Below, piece by piece: positions 1-9,750 of a stretch of DNA of 64,000 nt; position 1 is the first letter of the stretch, and each line of letters begins with the position of its first letter. The DNA lies in contig NZ_FOQG01000001.1 of the NCBI RefSeq assembly GCF_900113685.1, positions 62,001 to 126,000 on the forward strand, in the 5' to 3' direction. This DNA is from Nocardioides psychrotolerans. Lineage in GTDB: Bacteria > Actinomycetota > Actinomycetes > Propionibacteriales > Nocardioidaceae. The notes beneath the pieces were generated by a model. The model did no database searches, was not told the DNA's origin, and saw nothing but the letters and a program-made list of their open reading frames with translations. The translations under genes and the position numbers were made by a program.

Positions 1-591
1 GAAGCCGTAGAGCGAGATCGCCGGGTTGTCGCTGAACGGGATCGAGGGGATCCGGCTCCCCTCGGGGATCTCCTTGGTGCCGATCTCGTTGCTGCCCGCC
101 TCACGGACCGCGACCTTGCGCAGCAAGTAGGCGACCAGGCCCGTGGCGATGAAGTTGAGCATGATTGTCGAGATGACCTCGCTGACGCCCCGCGTCGCGC
201 GCAGGACACCGGCGATGCCCGCCCACGCGGCGCCGACCGCCATCGCGCACACGATGGCCAGGGCGGTGTTGAGGTAGCCCGGGAGCCAGGCCTCACCCGC
301 CACCACGGCTGCGGTGAAGGCCGCGACGCGATATTGCCCGTCGACACCGATGTTGAAGAGGTTCATCCTGAACCCGACCGCGACCGCGAGCCCGGAGAGG
401 TAGAGCACGGTGGCGTTGTTGATGATGTTGGCCATGTTGCGCTCGGCCGGCACCTGCAAGATCGTGCTCCACACGCCCCCGACGGGGTCGCCGGCGATGA
501 TCAGCACCAGGCTGGTGATCGCGAACGCCGCCACGAGGGCCAGCAGAGGTGCTGCGAGACCGAGGACCAGCCTCGTCACACGGGGGCTCAT
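1..591 (-). CDS. ABC importer permease (nucleoside/simple sugar type), N-terminal part
   Basis: This is the inner-membrane permease of a BMP-type importer, cut off by the window edge so that only about the first 197 residues are visible. The protein is strongly hydrophobic and carries the block GFRMNLFNIGVDGQY (about residues 73-87), which is typical of the BPD_transp_2 permeases (YufP/BmpB, RbsC relatives). A later segment EVISTIMLNFIA fits the coupling region that contacts the ATPase. The ATG start at 591 overlaps the stop of the upstream ATPase gene by four bases (ATGA), so the two are translationally coupled. The substrate is inferred from the BMP-family binding protein further upstream and is most likely a nucleoside. 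A second permease would be expected beyond the window. Confidence 0.87.
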   Translation of the reverse strand, partial: MSPRVTRLVLGLAAPLLALVAAFAITSLVLIIAGDPVGGVWSTILQVPAERNMANIINNATVLYLSGLAVAVGFRMNLFNIGVDGQYRVAAFTAAVVAGEAWLPGYLNTALAIVCAMAVGAAWAGIAGVLRATRGVSEVISTIMLNFIATGLVAYLLRKVAVREAGSNEIGTKEIPEGSRIPSIPFSDNPAISLYGF

Positions 592-2156
592 GCGGTCTCC
601 CTGCTCGTCGTGTCGTCGCCGGCACCGGTCATCGCCGAGCCGAGCTGCTGGGGGGTGACGTCGCTGGGGTCGAAGGAGCCCACGAGGCGACCTCGCAGGA
701 TCACCTCGATCCGGTCGGAGAGACCGATCAGCTCGTCGAGGTCGGCGGAGATCAGCAGCACCGCGAGGCCCTCCCGGCGTGCCTTCTTGATGTGGGCCCA
801 GATGGCGCCCTGGGCGCCGACGTCGACGCCACGGGTCGGGTGCGCTGCCACCAGCAGGATGGGGGCGCCGGCCATCTCGCGCCCGACGATCAGCTTCTGC
901 TGGTTGCCGCCCGAGAGGGCGCGGGCCAGCGTGTCGACGCCGGGCGTGCGGACGTCGTACTCGTCGATGATGCGCTGGGTGTCGGCGCGCGCGGCGCGCT
1001 TGTCGATCAGGCCCCTGCTGGCGCTGGGCTCGCGGGTCTGGTGACCCAGGACGCGGTTCTCCCAGAGGGGGGCGTCGAGCAGCAGGCCGTGACGGTGACG
1101 GTCCGCGGGGATGTAGCCGATGCCACCCTCGCGGCGACCGCGCGTGGAGGTCGTCGACAGGTCACGCCCGTGCAGGACGACATCTCCCGTGGCGCCCTTG
1201 CGCATGCCCATGATGGACTCCACGAGCTCGGCCTGGCCGTTGCCCTCGACACCGGCGATGCCGAGGACCTCGCCCTTGTGGATGTCGAAGGAGATGTCGT
1301 CGAGCAGCGGGCGTCCCTCGGGGCTCGGCAGGGACAGGTGCGCGATGTGCAGCAGCACCTTGTCGGTGACCGTGGAGGCCTCCGTGCTCGGCGACGGCAG
1401 CTCGGAGCCCACCATCAGCTCGGCCAGCTGGCGGGCAGTGACGCCGACGGGGTCGACCGTGCGCACGGTGGTGCCGCGGCGGATCACGGTGATCTCGTCG
1501 GCGACGGAGAGCACCTCGTCGAGCTTGTGGGAGATGAAGATGACCGCGAGGCCCTCGGCCTTCAGCCCGCGCAGGTTGTGGAAGAGCTCGTCGACCTCCT
1601 GCGGCACCAGGACGGCGGTCGGCTCGTCGAGGATGATGACGCGGGCGCCGCGGTAGAGGACCTTGAGGATCTCGACGCGCTGACGCGCACCGACGCCGAG
1701 GTCCTCCACGAGGTGGTCGGGCTCGATGCCGAGACCGTAGGCGTCCGAGATCCGCTTGATCTCGGCCCGCGCGGCGCCGCCGATGCCGTGGAGCTTCTCG
1801 GCCCCCAGGACGACGTTCTCGAGGACGGTGAGGTTGTCGGCCAGCATGAAGTGCTGGAAGACCATGCCGACGCCCTGCTTGATCGCGTCGGCGGGCGAGC
1901 CCAACGAGACCAGCTCGCCACTGATCTCGATCGTGCCCGAGTCGGGCGCCTGGACCCCGTAGAGGATCTTCACCAACGTCGACTTGCCGGCGCCGTTCTC
2001 CCCCACGATCGCGTGGATGGTGCCGCGACGCACGTCGATGTTGACGTCGTCGTTGGCGATGACGCCGGGGAAGCGCTTGCCGATGCCACGCAGGCGTACG
2101 GCGAGTGGTGCCTCGCCTGCCGGCGGCGCTGCCGGAGCTGGAGCTGGGGTGGACAC
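588..2156 (-). CDS. ABC importer ATP-binding protein with two nucleotide-binding domains (nucleoside/simple sugar type)
   Basis: This 522-residue cytoplasmic ATPase drives the importer whose permease follows and whose binding protein precedes it. Two ABC domains lie in tandem. The first has a canonical Walker A (GENGAGKST, about residues 52-60) and Walker B (IILDEPTA) but a weak signature (VGARQR). The second has an atypical Walker A (GVEGNGQAE) and a perfect signature (LSGGNQQK). This arrangement is normal for the YufO/MglA/RbsA type. The GTG start at 2156 has a strong GAGGAGG eight bases upstream. An intergenic hairpin separates it from the binding-protein gene. Confidence 0.92.
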   Translation of the reverse strand: MSTPAPAPAAPPAGEAPLAVRLRGIGKRFPGVIANDDVNIDVRRGTIHAIVGENGAGKSTLVKILYGVQAPDSGTIEISGELVSLGSPADAIKQGVGMVFQHFMLADNLTVLENVVLGAEKLHGIGGAARAEIKRISDAYGLGIEPDHLVEDLGVGARQRVEILKVLYRGARVIILDEPTAVLVPQEVDELFHNLRGLKAEGLAVIFISHKLDEVLSVADEITVIRRGTTVRTVDPVGVTARQLAELMVGSELPSPSTEASTVTDKVLLHIAHLSLPSPEGRPLLDDISFDIHKGEVLGIAGVEGNGQAELVESIMGMRKGATGDVVLHGRDLSTTSTRGRREGGIGYIPADRHRHGLLLDAPLWENRVLGHQTREPSASRGLIDKRAARADTQRIIDEYDVRTPGVDTLARALSGGNQQKLIVGREMAGAPILLVAAHPTRGVDVGAQGAIWAHIKKARREGLAVLLISADLDELIGLSDRIEVILRGRLVGSFDPSDVTPQQLGSAMTGAGDDTTSRETA

Positions 2157-2218
2157 GGGGAGACCTCCTCGGGATTGCGGCCGAGGCTACCGGCACGCCT
2201 CAGGACCTGAAATGACGA

Positions 2219-2256
2219 GGGGACCGCAGGAGCACCGTGGCGCTTCCTGCGGCCCC
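2219..2256 (-). terminator. Hairpin between binding-protein and ATPase genes (probable partial terminator)
   Basis: An inverted repeat pairs CCGCAGGA with TCCTGCGG, extended by GGGG/CCCC with one bulged base, around a loop of roughly ten bases. It lies in the 132-base gap downstream of the binding-protein stop and upstream of the ATPase start. Such hairpins are commonly placed after binding-protein genes, where partial termination or 3' end protection keeps that transcript more abundant. There is no U-tract, as is usual in this kind of genome, so the role is inferred. Confidence 0.5.
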
Positions 2257-2288
2257 GTCGAGGTGTTACCTCAAGCGACTGGAACCGA

Positions 2289-3338
2289 TCACGGAGTGGT
2301 CGGGACCTCGATCTCGCCGTCGATGATCTGCTGCTTGAACGCGTCCAGGTCGCCGACGATGTCGTCGATCTGGCCACCGCTGGTGGAGTAGCCCACGCCG
2401 TCGACCGCGAGGTCGTAGCGGGTCACGCCGGCCGGGGTGGAGCCGTCGACGACGCCCGCGAGGTACTCGTAGACCGCGACGTTCACGTTCTTGAGCATCG
2501 AGGTCATGATGACGCCCTGGAGCGACGGGTCGGCGGTGTTGTACTGGTCGGCGTCGACTCCGATGGCGAGTGCGCCGGACTCGGAGGCCGCCTCGAAGAC
2601 ACCGCCGCCGGAGCCGCCGGCAGCGTGGTAGACGATGTCGGCACCGTTGTCGTACATGCCCTGTGCGGCCGTCTTGCCCTTGGCCGGGTCACCGAAGCCG
2701 GAGAAGTCCGGGATCTGGGTCAGGTAGGTCGACTGGATCTCGATGTCGGGGTTGACCGCCTGGGCACCCGCGATGTAGCCGGCCTCGAACTTCTGGATCA
2801 GCGGCGTCTCGACGCCACCGATGAAGCCGACGTTGCCCGACTCGCTCTTGAGAGCGGCCGCGGCACCGACGAGGAAGGAGCCCTGCTCCTCGGCGAAGAC
2901 CAGGCTGGCGACGTTGGGCACGTCGACCAGGCTCTCGTCGTCGATGATGGCGAAGTCGACCTCGGGGTATTCGGCGGCGACCTTGCCGACCGAGGCGGCG
3001 TAGGCGAAGCCCACCGCGATGATCGGGTTGTAGCCGGCGTCGGCGAAGGTGCGCAGGCGCTCTTCGCGAGCGGTCTCGGCCTCGCCGTCCTCGGCCTCGG
3101 ACTCCTGGGTCTCGACACCGAACTCCTCGACCGCCTGGTCGAGACCGGCGGCTGCGGAGTCGTTGAAGGACTGGTCGCCTCGGCCACCGACGTCGTAGGC
3201 CATGCCGACCTTGACGTCAGAGGTGGGGGCGTCCCCGCCCGTGGGGGTGTCGCTGGCCTCGGTGTCGTCGCCGCCGCAGGCAGCGAGCGAGAGGATTCCG
3301 GCCGTGAGCAGGGCCGCGAGCTTCGTAGTGCGTCGCAA
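2289..3338 (-). CDS. BMP-family ABC transporter substrate-binding lipoprotein
   Basis: This 349-residue protein is the extracytoplasmic receptor of the adjacent importer. It starts with a short lipoprotein signal peptide ending in the lipobox LAAC (Cys at about residue 21), followed by an acidic and Thr-rich linker. The mature part has BMP-domain hallmarks: KVGMAYDVGGRGDQSFND near the N terminus, VGFAYAASVGKVA, and FAIIDDES in the middle. BMP proteins (PnrA, Med, YufN) usually bind purine nucleosides. The start codon is TTG at 3338, preceded by AAGGAGG; no ATG or GTG gives a complete signal peptide, so this rare start is well supported. It is the first gene of the importer operon. Confidence 0.92.
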   Translation of the reverse strand: MRRTTKLAALLTAGILSLAACGGDDTEASDTPTGGDAPTSDVKVGMAYDVGGRGDQSFNDSAAAGLDQAVEEFGVETQESEAEDGEAETAREERLRTFADAGYNPIIAVGFAYAASVGKVAAEYPEVDFAIIDDESLVDVPNVASLVFAEEQGSFLVGAAAALKSESGNVGFIGGVETPLIQKFEAGYIAGAQAVNPDIEIQSTYLTQIPDFSGFGDPAKGKTAAQGMYDNGADIVYHAAGGSGGGVFEAASESGALAIGVDADQYNTADPSLQGVIMTSMLKNVNVAVYEYLAGVVDGSTPAGVTRYDLAVDGVGYSTSGGQIDDIVGDLDAFKQQIIDGEIEVPTTP

Positions 3339-3441
3339 GACGCCTCCTTGGTTCTAAGGGGATCCCCAGGAAGTTCGGGGGTTGAATCAGTTCAGCACCC
3401 TAGGCCCTCCGGTGGCTGCGGTGCGGCCTGTGACGAAGTTG

Positions 3442-4632
3442 TTACCTACCCGCGAGGCCGAGGGCCGTCACGGCCGCTCCGGCGAGGATCCTGGCCCCGA
3501 TCCCGATGGCCCGTTCGTCCACCCGCAGGTTGCCCTGGTGCAGCTCGTAGGTCGGTCCGCCCCGTGCCCGTGTGCCGAGGCGGAACATCGCTCCGGGAAC
3601 CGTGTCGAGGTACCAGCCGAAGTCCTCACCCCCGAGGCTCTGCAGCACGCCCACCTGCGCCTCGGGCCCCAGTCCCTCGCGCACGGCCGCAGCGAGCACC
3701 GCGATGGAGCCGGCGTCGTTGACCACCGGTGGAACACCACGCTGGTAGTCGACCGTGGCGGTCACGCCGTAGGGGCGCACCAGGTCGTGGATGGCATCGC
3801 GGACGATCTGCTCGCACTCGTGCCAGGCGACCGCGTCGAGGATGCGCACGGTGCCGGCGGCCAGGCCCCGGTCGGGGATGACGTTGGCCGCGGACCCGGC
3901 CTGGATGATCCCCCAGACGACGCTGACCCCGGCCCGGGGATCCATGCGCCGGCTGAGCACCGCCGGCAGCTCGGTGGTGACCTTCGCCAGCGCGAAGGTC
4001 AGGTCGCCGGTGAGGTGCGGCCGCGAGGTGTGCCCGCCGGTGCCGGCGAGGCGGACCTCGATCCGGTCGGCTGCACTGGTGAGCGATCCGGTGCGCAGGC
4101 CGATGCTCCCAACGTCGATCGCCGGGTCGCAGTGCAGCGCGAAGATCTGCTCGACGTCGTCGAGGACGCCCTGCGCGATCAGGTGGAGCGCACCCCCGGG
4201 CATGACCTCCTCAGCCGGCTGGAGCAGCAGCCGCACCCGGCCGTCGAGCGGGTGCTCGTGAACCACCTGGGCCAGGGCGAGCGCCGCACCCACCAGCGCG
4301 GCGACGTGCACGTCGTGGCCGCAGGCATGGGCCAGGCCGGCCACCGAGCTGGCCCACGGCTCCCCCGTCACGTCCTGCACGGGCAGTGCGTCCATGTCGG
4401 CGCGCAGGGCGACCACGCGCCGACCGGTCCCGAGCTCCGCGACCAGCCCGGTCTCGGGCGTGCGCGTGACCCGCCAGCCGGCGGCCTCGAGCCGGGCAGC
4501 GACGAGGTCGGTGGTGCGGTGCTCCGACCACGACAGCTCGGGATGCAGGTGCAGGTCCCGACGCAGCCCGACCAGCTCGGCGTCGTGCTCGTCGACGACG
4601 GAGGCGATGGTCTGGGCGGCAGTCTCGGTCAT
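3442..4632 (-). CDS. M20-family metal-dependent amidohydrolase (N-acyl amino acid hydrolase-like)
   Basis: This 396-residue cytoplasmic protein resembles the HipO/AbgB/IAA-amino-acid hydrolase group, which cleave N-acyl or N-carbamoyl amino acids. Metal-binding and catalytic elements are present in order: ALRADMDALP, HACGHDVHVA, PAEEVMPGGA with the catalytic Glu pair, and the C-terminal GGEDFGWYL. A lid/dimerisation domain sits in the middle (about residues 185-300). The length is normal for the family. It stands alone between the importer and meaB, on the same strand as both. The exact substrate cannot be read from the sequence. Confidence 0.88.
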   Translation of the reverse strand: MTETAAQTIASVVDEHDAELVGLRRDLHLHPELSWSEHRTTDLVAARLEAAGWRVTRTPETGLVAELGTGRRVVALRADMDALPVQDVTGEPWASSVAGLAHACGHDVHVAALVGAALALAQVVHEHPLDGRVRLLLQPAEEVMPGGALHLIAQGVLDDVEQIFALHCDPAIDVGSIGLRTGSLTSAADRIEVRLAGTGGHTSRPHLTGDLTFALAKVTTELPAVLSRRMDPRAGVSVVWGIIQAGSAANVIPDRGLAAGTVRILDAVAWHECEQIVRDAIHDLVRPYGVTATVDYQRGVPPVVNDAGSIAVLAAAVREGLGPEAQVGVLQSLGGEDFGWYLDTVPGAMFRLGTRARGGPTYELHQGNLRVDERAIGIGARILAGAAVTALGLAGR

Positions 4633-4687
4633 CAGCCGATACGTTAGTTCACCGGCGAGCAGCAGCGAGGTGCGGCTCGGATGACGC

Positions 4688-5689
4688 TCAGGCGTCCTGG
4701 TCGTAGGCGGCCAGGATGCGGTCGGCGGCGACGGTCGCCGGCAGCTCCCCCGCCAGCACCCGGGCGCGCACGTCGTCGCGGATCTCGCGCACCCCGGGCG
4801 AGTGCCGCAACCGCTGCTCGAGCTCGTCGCGCACCAGCGCCCAGGTGAAGTCGAGCTGCTGCTCGGCGCGCTTGGCGCTCAGGCCCTCCGCCCCGAGGTG
4901 CGCCCGGTGCGCGAGGACCCGCTCCCACAGGTCGCCGACACCGACGTCGGTGAGCCCTGAGCAGGTGACGACCGGTGGCGCCCACTCCCCCTTGCCGCGC
5001 ACCAGACGCAGGGCGCCAGCGAGCTCACGGGCGGCCCCGCGGGCCTCCTGCTCGCGGTCACCGTCCGCCTTGTTGACCGCCACGACGTCGGCGATCTCGA
5101 GGATGCCCTTCTTGATGCCTTGCAGCTGGTCGCCGGTGCGCGCGAGGGTCAGGAACAGGAACGTGTCGACCATGCCGGCCACGGTGACCTCGGACTGCCC
5201 GACGCCGACCGTCTCGACCAGCACGACGTCGTACGACGCCGCCTCGAGGACCGCCATCGCCTGGACCGTCGCCCGCGCGACGCCGCCGAGCGTGCCGGCG
5301 GACGGGGACGGGCGGATGAACGCCTGCGGGTCGGCCGCCAGACGCGCCATGCGGGTCTTGTCGCCGAGCACCGACCCGCCGGTGCGCACCGAGCTGGGGT
5401 CGACCGCGAGCACGCCGACGCGATGACCTGCGGCGGTGAGTCGCGAGCCGAGCGCCTCGATGAAGGTGGACTTCCCGACGCCGGGCACGCCGGAGATCCC
5501 GACGCGGACTGCCGGGGCCCGGTCGCCGGTGTCGAGACCGGCGAGCTCGGTCAGCAGCGCCCGCGCCTCGACCCGGTGCTCGCGCCTGGACGACTCGACC
5601 AGCGTGATGGCCTGCGAGACCGCAGCACGCCGGCCGGCGCGGATGCCCGCGACGAGTCGCGCGACCTTGTCCTCGGCCGTCTCCCTCAT
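4688..5689 (-). CDS. meaB: Methylmalonyl-CoA mutase-associated GTPase MeaB
   Basis: MeaB is a G3E-type P-loop GTPase that gates delivery of adenosylcobalamin to methylmalonyl-CoA mutase and protects the mutase from inactivation. The protein shows the P-loop GISGVPGVGKST, the switch-region ETVGVGQSE and the base-recognition NKADGD, all matching MeaB/ArgK. It is the last gene of the mutA-mutB-meaB operon. The ATG at 5689 gives a 333-residue protein starting MRETAED, which fits the family. Upstream lie three in-frame GTG codons inside a 12-base tandem repeat (5692-5725), so a start as far out as 5722 is possible and would place initiation six bases after the mutB stop. Confidence 0.93.
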   Translation of the reverse strand: MRETAEDKVARLVAGIRAGRRAAVSQAITLVESSRREHRVEARALLTELAGLDTGDRAPAVRVGISGVPGVGKSTFIEALGSRLTAAGHRVGVLAVDPSSVRTGGSVLGDKTRMARLAADPQAFIRPSPSAGTLGGVARATVQAMAVLEAASYDVVLVETVGVGQSEVTVAGMVDTFLFLTLARTGDQLQGIKKGILEIADVVAVNKADGDREQEARGAARELAGALRLVRGKGEWAPPVVTCSGLTDVGVGDLWERVLAHRAHLGAEGLSAKRAEQQLDFTWALVRDELEQRLRHSPGVREIRDDVRARVLAGELPATVAADRILAAYDQDA

Positions 5690-5691
5690 GC

Positions 5692-5725
5692 CGGGCACAC
5701 CATCGGGCACACCATCGGGCACACC
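5692..5725. repeat. 12-base tandem repeat at the meaB start
   Basis: The unit CGGGCACACCAT occurs twice in full, followed by a partial third copy. On the coding strand each copy supplies an in-frame GTG codon, giving several candidate initiation sites for meaB just after the mutB stop codon at 5729-5731. The unit is a multiple of three bases, so copy-number change would alter start choice and N-terminal length but not the reading frame. Confidence 0.8.
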
Positions 5726-5728
5726 CGA

Positions 5729-7927
5729 CTAGTGGTCCAGCTGCTCCCGCAGCCGGGCCAGCAGGTCGAGGGCCGACTCGGCGATGACCGTGCCGGGCAG
5801 GAACACCGCGACGGCGCCCATCTCCTTGAGCACGGGCACGTCGTCGGGCGGGATGACGCCACCGATCGTGATCATGATGTCAGGGCGCCCCTGCTCGGCC
5901 AACGCGTTCTTCAGCGCGGGGAGCAGCGCGAGGTGGCCGGCAGCCAAGGACGAGACCCCGACGACGTGCACGTCGGCGTCGACCGCCTGCTGCGCGACCT
6001 CCTCGGGGGTGGAGAACAGCGGGCCCACGTCGACGTCGAAGCCCATGTCGGCGAAGGCGGAGACGACGACCTTCTGGCCGCGGTCGTGGCCGTCCTGGCC
6101 CATCTTGGCGACCAGGATGCGCGGTCGGCGCCCCTCGGCCTCCTCGAACTCCGCGGTGGCGTCGAGCACCTGCTTCACGAGCGTTCCTGCGGCGCTGCCG
6201 GCCTCGTCCCTGAACACGCCGCTGATCGTACGGATCACCGCCTGGTGGCGCCCGTAGACCTTCTCCAGCGCGTCGGAGATCTCACCGACGGTGGCCTTCG
6301 CGCGCGCCGCGTCGACCGCGAGCGCGAGCAGGTTGCCGTCGAGCGAGGCCCCGCTGGTCGAGCCGGCCGACGCGCCGCGCTCGGCACTGTTCGTCAACGC
6401 CTCGAGCGTGCGTCGTACGTCGTCGTCGTCGCGCTCGGCGCGCAGGCGCTCGAGCTTGGCGATCTGCTGGCGGTAGACGTCGTCGTTGTCGACGCGGAGC
6501 ACGTCGAGCTTGTCCTCCGCCGCGAGGCGGTAGGTGTTGACGCCGATGACCTTCTGGGTGCCCGAGTCGATGCGCGCCTGGGTGCGGGCGGCCGCCTCCT
6601 CGATGCGCATCTTCGGGATGCCCTGCTCGATCGCCTTGGCCATGCCGCCGGCTGCCTCGGCCTCCTGGATGTGTGCCCAGGCGCGCTCGGCCAGGTCGTG
6701 GGTCAGGCGCTCGACGTAGTAGCTGCCGGCCCACGGGTCGATCGTGCCGGTCGTGCCGCTCTCCTGCTGGAGCAGCAGCTGGGTGTTGCGCGCGATGCGG
6801 GCCGAGAAGTCGGTCGGCAGCGCGATCGCCTCGTCGAGGGCGTTGGTGTGCAACGACTGGGTGTGGCCCTGCGTCGCGGCCATCGCCTCGATGCAGGTGC
6901 GGCCCACGTTGTTGAAGACGTCCTGGGCGGTCAGCGACCAGCCGGAGGTCTGGCTGTGCGTGCGCAGGCTGAGCGACTTGGGGTTCTGCGGCTCGAAGTC
7001 GCGCACCAGCCGGGCCCACAGGGCACGAGCCGCCCGCATCTTGGCGATCTCCATGTAGAAGTTCATCCCGATGGCCCAGAAGAACGAGAGCCGTGGCGCG
7101 AAGTCGTCTATGCCCATTCCTGTGGCGAGGCCGGCGCGGATGTACTCCACGCCGTCGGCCAGCGTGTAGGCCAGCTCCAGGTCGGCCGTCGCCCCGGCCT
7201 CCTGGATGTGGTAGCCGGAGATCGAGATCGAGTTGAAGCGCGGCATCTTCGCCGCGGTGTAGCTGAAGATGTCGGAGATGATCCGCATCGACGGCGCCGG
7301 CGGGTAGATGTAGGTGTTGCGGACCATGAACTCCTTGAGGATGTCGTTCTGGATCGTCCCCGCGAGCTGCTCCGGCTTCACCCCCTGCTCCTCGGCCGCG
7401 GCGATGTAGAGCGCCAGGACGGGCAGGACCGCACCGTTCATCGTCATCGACACCGACATCTCGTCGAGCGGGATGCCGTCGAAGAGGGTGCGGGTGTCGT
7501 AGATCGAGTCGATCGCCACGCCGGCCATGCCGACGTCGCCGCGCACGCGCGGGTGGTCGGAGTCGTAGCCCCGGTGCGTCGCGAGGTCGAAGGCGACGCT
7601 GAGGCCCTTCTGGCCGGCCGCGAGGTTGCGGCGGTAGAACGCGTTGGACTCCTCCGCGGTGGAGAACCCGGCGTACTGACGGATCGTCCACGGCTGCGTG
7701 GTGTACATCGTCGGGTAGGGCCCGCGCAGGAACGGGCTCAGGCCCGGCAGGGTGTCGAGCGCGTCGAGGCCCTCGAGGTGCTCGGGGCCGTAGACCGGGA
7801 GGATGTCGATCCCCTCGGGGCTCGTCCACGGCGTTGCGCCGAGCGCGCCGATCGAGCCGGGCGACGCAGGAGCCCGCGTCGAGACCCCCTTGAGCGGCAG
7901 CGCAGCGAAGCTCTTCGGAACGCTCAT
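5729..7927 (-). CDS. mutB: Methylmalonyl-CoA mutase large (catalytic) subunit
   Basis: This 732-residue enzyme interconverts (R)-methylmalonyl-CoA and succinyl-CoA with adenosylcobalamin, the last step of propionate assimilation into the TCA cycle. The N-terminal TIM-barrel (about residues 45-560) contains the CoA-substrate region around [21 protein letters not shown]. The C-terminal B12-binding domain (about 590-720) carries the base-off motif DGHDRG whose His coordinates cobalt, plus GVSSLAAGH and a Gly-rich loop ([11 protein letters not shown]). Length and motifs are typical of the catalytic subunit. Its ATG start at 7927 overlaps the mutA stop by four bases; meaB follows. It forms a heterodimer with MutA. 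Confidence 0.97.
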   Translation of the reverse strand: MSVPKSFAALPLKGVSTRAPASPGSIGALGATPWTSPEGIDILPVYGPEHLEGLDALDTLPGLSPFLRGPYPTMYTTQPWTIRQYAGFSTAEESNAFYRRNLAAGQKGLSVAFDLATHRGYDSDHPRVRGDVGMAGVAIDSIYDTRTLFDGIPLDEMSVSMTMNGAVLPVLALYIAAAEEQGVKPEQLAGTIQNDILKEFMVRNTYIYPPAPSMRIISDIFSYTAAKMPRFNSISISGYHIQEAGATADLELAYTLADGVEYIRAGLATGMGIDDFAPRLSFFWAIGMNFYMEIAKMRAARALWARLVRDFEPQNPKSLSLRTHSQTSGWSLTAQDVFNNVGRTCIEAMAATQGHTQSLHTNALDEAIALPTDFSARIARNTQLLLQQESGTTGTIDPWAGSYYVERLTHDLAERAWAHIQEAEAAGGMAKAIEQGIPKMRIEEAAARTQARIDSGTQKVIGVNTYRLAAEDKLDVLRVDNDDVYRQQIAKLERLRAERDDDDVRRTLEALTNSAERGASAGSTSGASLDGNLLALAVDAARAKATVGEISDALEKVYGRHQAVIRTISGVFRDEAGSAAGTLVKQVLDATAEFEEAEGRRPRILVAKMGQDGHDRGQKVVVSAFADMGFDVDVGPLFSTPEEVAQQAVDADVHVVGVSSLAAGHLALLPALKNALAEQGRPDIMITIGGVIPPDDVPVLKEMGAVAVFLPGTVIAESALDLLARLREQLDH

Positions 7928-9690
7928 GCCAGCTTCTCCCTCGTCCTGGTCAGGAAGTCGAGCGCGTCCACACCGAGGACGAACCCGTCGTCAGCGCCGT
8001 ACGCCTCGCTGGCGGAGCCCGTCGAGACCCCCGCGAGCACGACATGCCTCGCGCCCGCCCCGCGGAGCGCGGTGATGGCCTCCTGGCCCCACTCGGCGTA
8101 CGTCGTGTCGCTGCCGGCCAGGCACACGACCGGCTGGTCGGCGTAGGCCGCGAGCAGGTCGTCCACGCCTGACGTGGCACCGGCGACCTCGACCGCGATG
8201 CCTCCTGCGGCGAGGAGGTTCGCGGCGAACGTGGCCCGAGCCGTGTGTGCGGCGATGGTGCCGAGCGTGGACAGGAAGACCGGGGTCATGGCCGGGTCGT
8301 CGCGGAGGGCCTCGAAGCTCGCGCCGTAGCGACGTACACCGTCGAAGGCGCCGTCGGCCCGGCGCTCGGGCCGCGTCTCGGCGAGGTGGGGGAACTCGGT
8401 GAGCCCGGTGATGGGCATCCGGCGTTTGGCGACCAGAACCTCGCGCTTGCCCGCCGCCTCGGCGATGCGCTCCTCGAGGGCGGCAGGTCCGTCCTCCTCG
8501 ATGCGACCGAGCTCGGCCCAGCCTGCGACGGCGAGGTCGTCGGTGAGCTTCTCGACGGCGTAGGAGCCGCCGGCCGGGTCGGCGACCTTGGCGACGTGGG
8601 ACTCGGAGATGAGCAGCGCGGAGGTGTTGCGCGCGATCCGGCGCCCGAGCACCTCGGGCGCGCCCAGCGGGCTGTCGAAGGGCAGCACGGTCACGGCGTC
8701 GGCACCACCGACGCCGGCGGCGAACGCGGCCACCGTGGTGCGCAGCATGTTGACGTAGGGGTCGTAGGTGCTCATCATCGGCCGGCTCGTGACGACGTGC
8801 TGGCGCTGCGTGGTCGTCGTGCCCTCGCTGAGCTCGACCACGCGCGCCCAGAGGCGACGCGCGGCCCGGAGCTTGGCGATGGTGGCGAACTGGTCGTCGG
8901 TGGCGGCGTAGCGGAACTCGATGAGCCCGGCCGCCTCGTCGACCGACAGACCGGCCCCGGTCAGCCGGCGCAACGCGTCGGCCCCGGCCGCTACCGACCA
9001 GCCGAGCTCCTGGGCGTCCGAGGCGCCCCGGTCGTGCACGGCGGTGGCGTCGACCACGACTCCGAGGACGCCGCGCTCGTGGGCGAGCTGCGCCACCTCG
9101 ACCAGGCTGTCGCCCGAGCCGCCGAGGTTGGTGCCGGGAGCCGGCGTCGTGTCGCCGAGGACGTCGAGGAACACCCGGGCCAGCGCGAGCTGGTCGTCGG
9201 TGGCGTCGAGCACCACGGGCGCGAGGTCGAGGAGCACGTCGTGGAGGAGGCTCGCGAGGTCGGCGTCGGCGGCGACCTGGAGCCACAGCGACGTGACGCC
9301 GCCGTTGAGGTCGACCAGCGCGGTCTCGTTGAGCGCCTTGGCGTCCTGGCCGTCGTGGGCACGGAGGTGAGCACGGATGTCCCAGTCGCCCGAGCGGGTC
9401 GGGCGACCGCTGGTGCTGAGGTCGTCGAGGAGGGAGGCGGTGCCGAGGGGCGTGACGTCGATGCCGTCGAGCGTGGTGCGCGTCAGCTTCTTCCAGACCA
9501 GCGAGTCCGGGTCGTCATCCTTCATCCGGCGCGACTTGCGCAGCACGGCCGCGGTCGCGGCCTCCCAGTCCGCCAGCGTGTGCCGGTCCTCCGGCGAGGC
9601 CAGGTCGAGGGTCCCCTGCTCGGGCTCCAGCTCCGTGGGCTCGTCCAGGCCGCCGTCGACCCGTGCGGCGGGAGTCCCCTCAACAGTCAT
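7924..9690 (-). CDS. mutA: Methylmalonyl-CoA mutase small subunit
   Basis: MutA is the non-catalytic partner of the mutase heterodimer. The roughly 590-residue protein is a diverged copy of the large subunit: it keeps the barrel (for example WDIRAHL, and the [17 protein letters not shown] segment) and a C-terminal Rossmann-like domain ([14 protein letters not shown]). It lacks the DxHxxG cobalt-coordinating motif, as expected for the small subunit. Two ATG codons are available, 9702 and 9690; neither has a strong Shine-Dalgarno, and 9690 (MTVEGTP) is chosen. It is first in the operon, with only about 60 bases to the neighbouring gene. Confidence 0.93.
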   Translation of the reverse strand: MTVEGTPAARVDGGLDEPTELEPEQGTLDLASPEDRHTLADWEAATAAVLRKSRRMKDDDPDSLVWKKLTRTTLDGIDVTPLGTASLLDDLSTSGRPTRSGDWDIRAHLRAHDGQDAKALNETALVDLNGGVTSLWLQVAADADLASLLHDVLLDLAPVVLDATDDQLALARVFLDVLGDTTPAPGTNLGGSGDSLVEVAQLAHERGVLGVVVDATAVHDRGASDAQELGWSVAAGADALRRLTGAGLSVDEAAGLIEFRYAATDDQFATIAKLRAARRLWARVVELSEGTTTTQRQHVVTSRPMMSTYDPYVNMLRTTVAAFAAGVGGADAVTVLPFDSPLGAPEVLGRRIARNTSALLISESHVAKVADPAGGSYAVEKLTDDLAVAGWAELGRIEEDGPAALEERIAEAAGKREVLVAKRRMPITGLTEFPHLAETRPERRADGAFDGVRRYGASFEALRDDPAMTPVFLSTLGTIAAHTARATFAANLLAAGGIAVEVAGATSGVDDLLAAYADQPVVCLAGSDTTYAEWGQEAITALRGAGARHVVLAGVSTGSASEAYGADDGFVLGVDALDFLTRTREKLA

Positions 9691-9750
9691 GGTGCGAACC
9701 ATAGGAGCAACCCGAGAACCTGTTCCAGGGAGTGTGACGTTGTGGACAGG

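Noticed and set aside
2157..2288. A small gene between the BMP lipoprotein and the ATPase
   Set aside because: No frame with start, Shine-Dalgarno and codon bias; the gap holds a hairpin instead.
5120..8146. A plus-strand open frame of about 1000 codons opposite meaB, mutB and mutA
   Set aside because: It is a shadow of the mutase genes; the minus-strand products are textbook matches.
9691..9750. Cobalamin riboswitch in front of mutA
   Set aside because: The gap to the neighbouring gene is only about 60 bases, far too short for the aptamer, and no B12-box-like sequence is seen.
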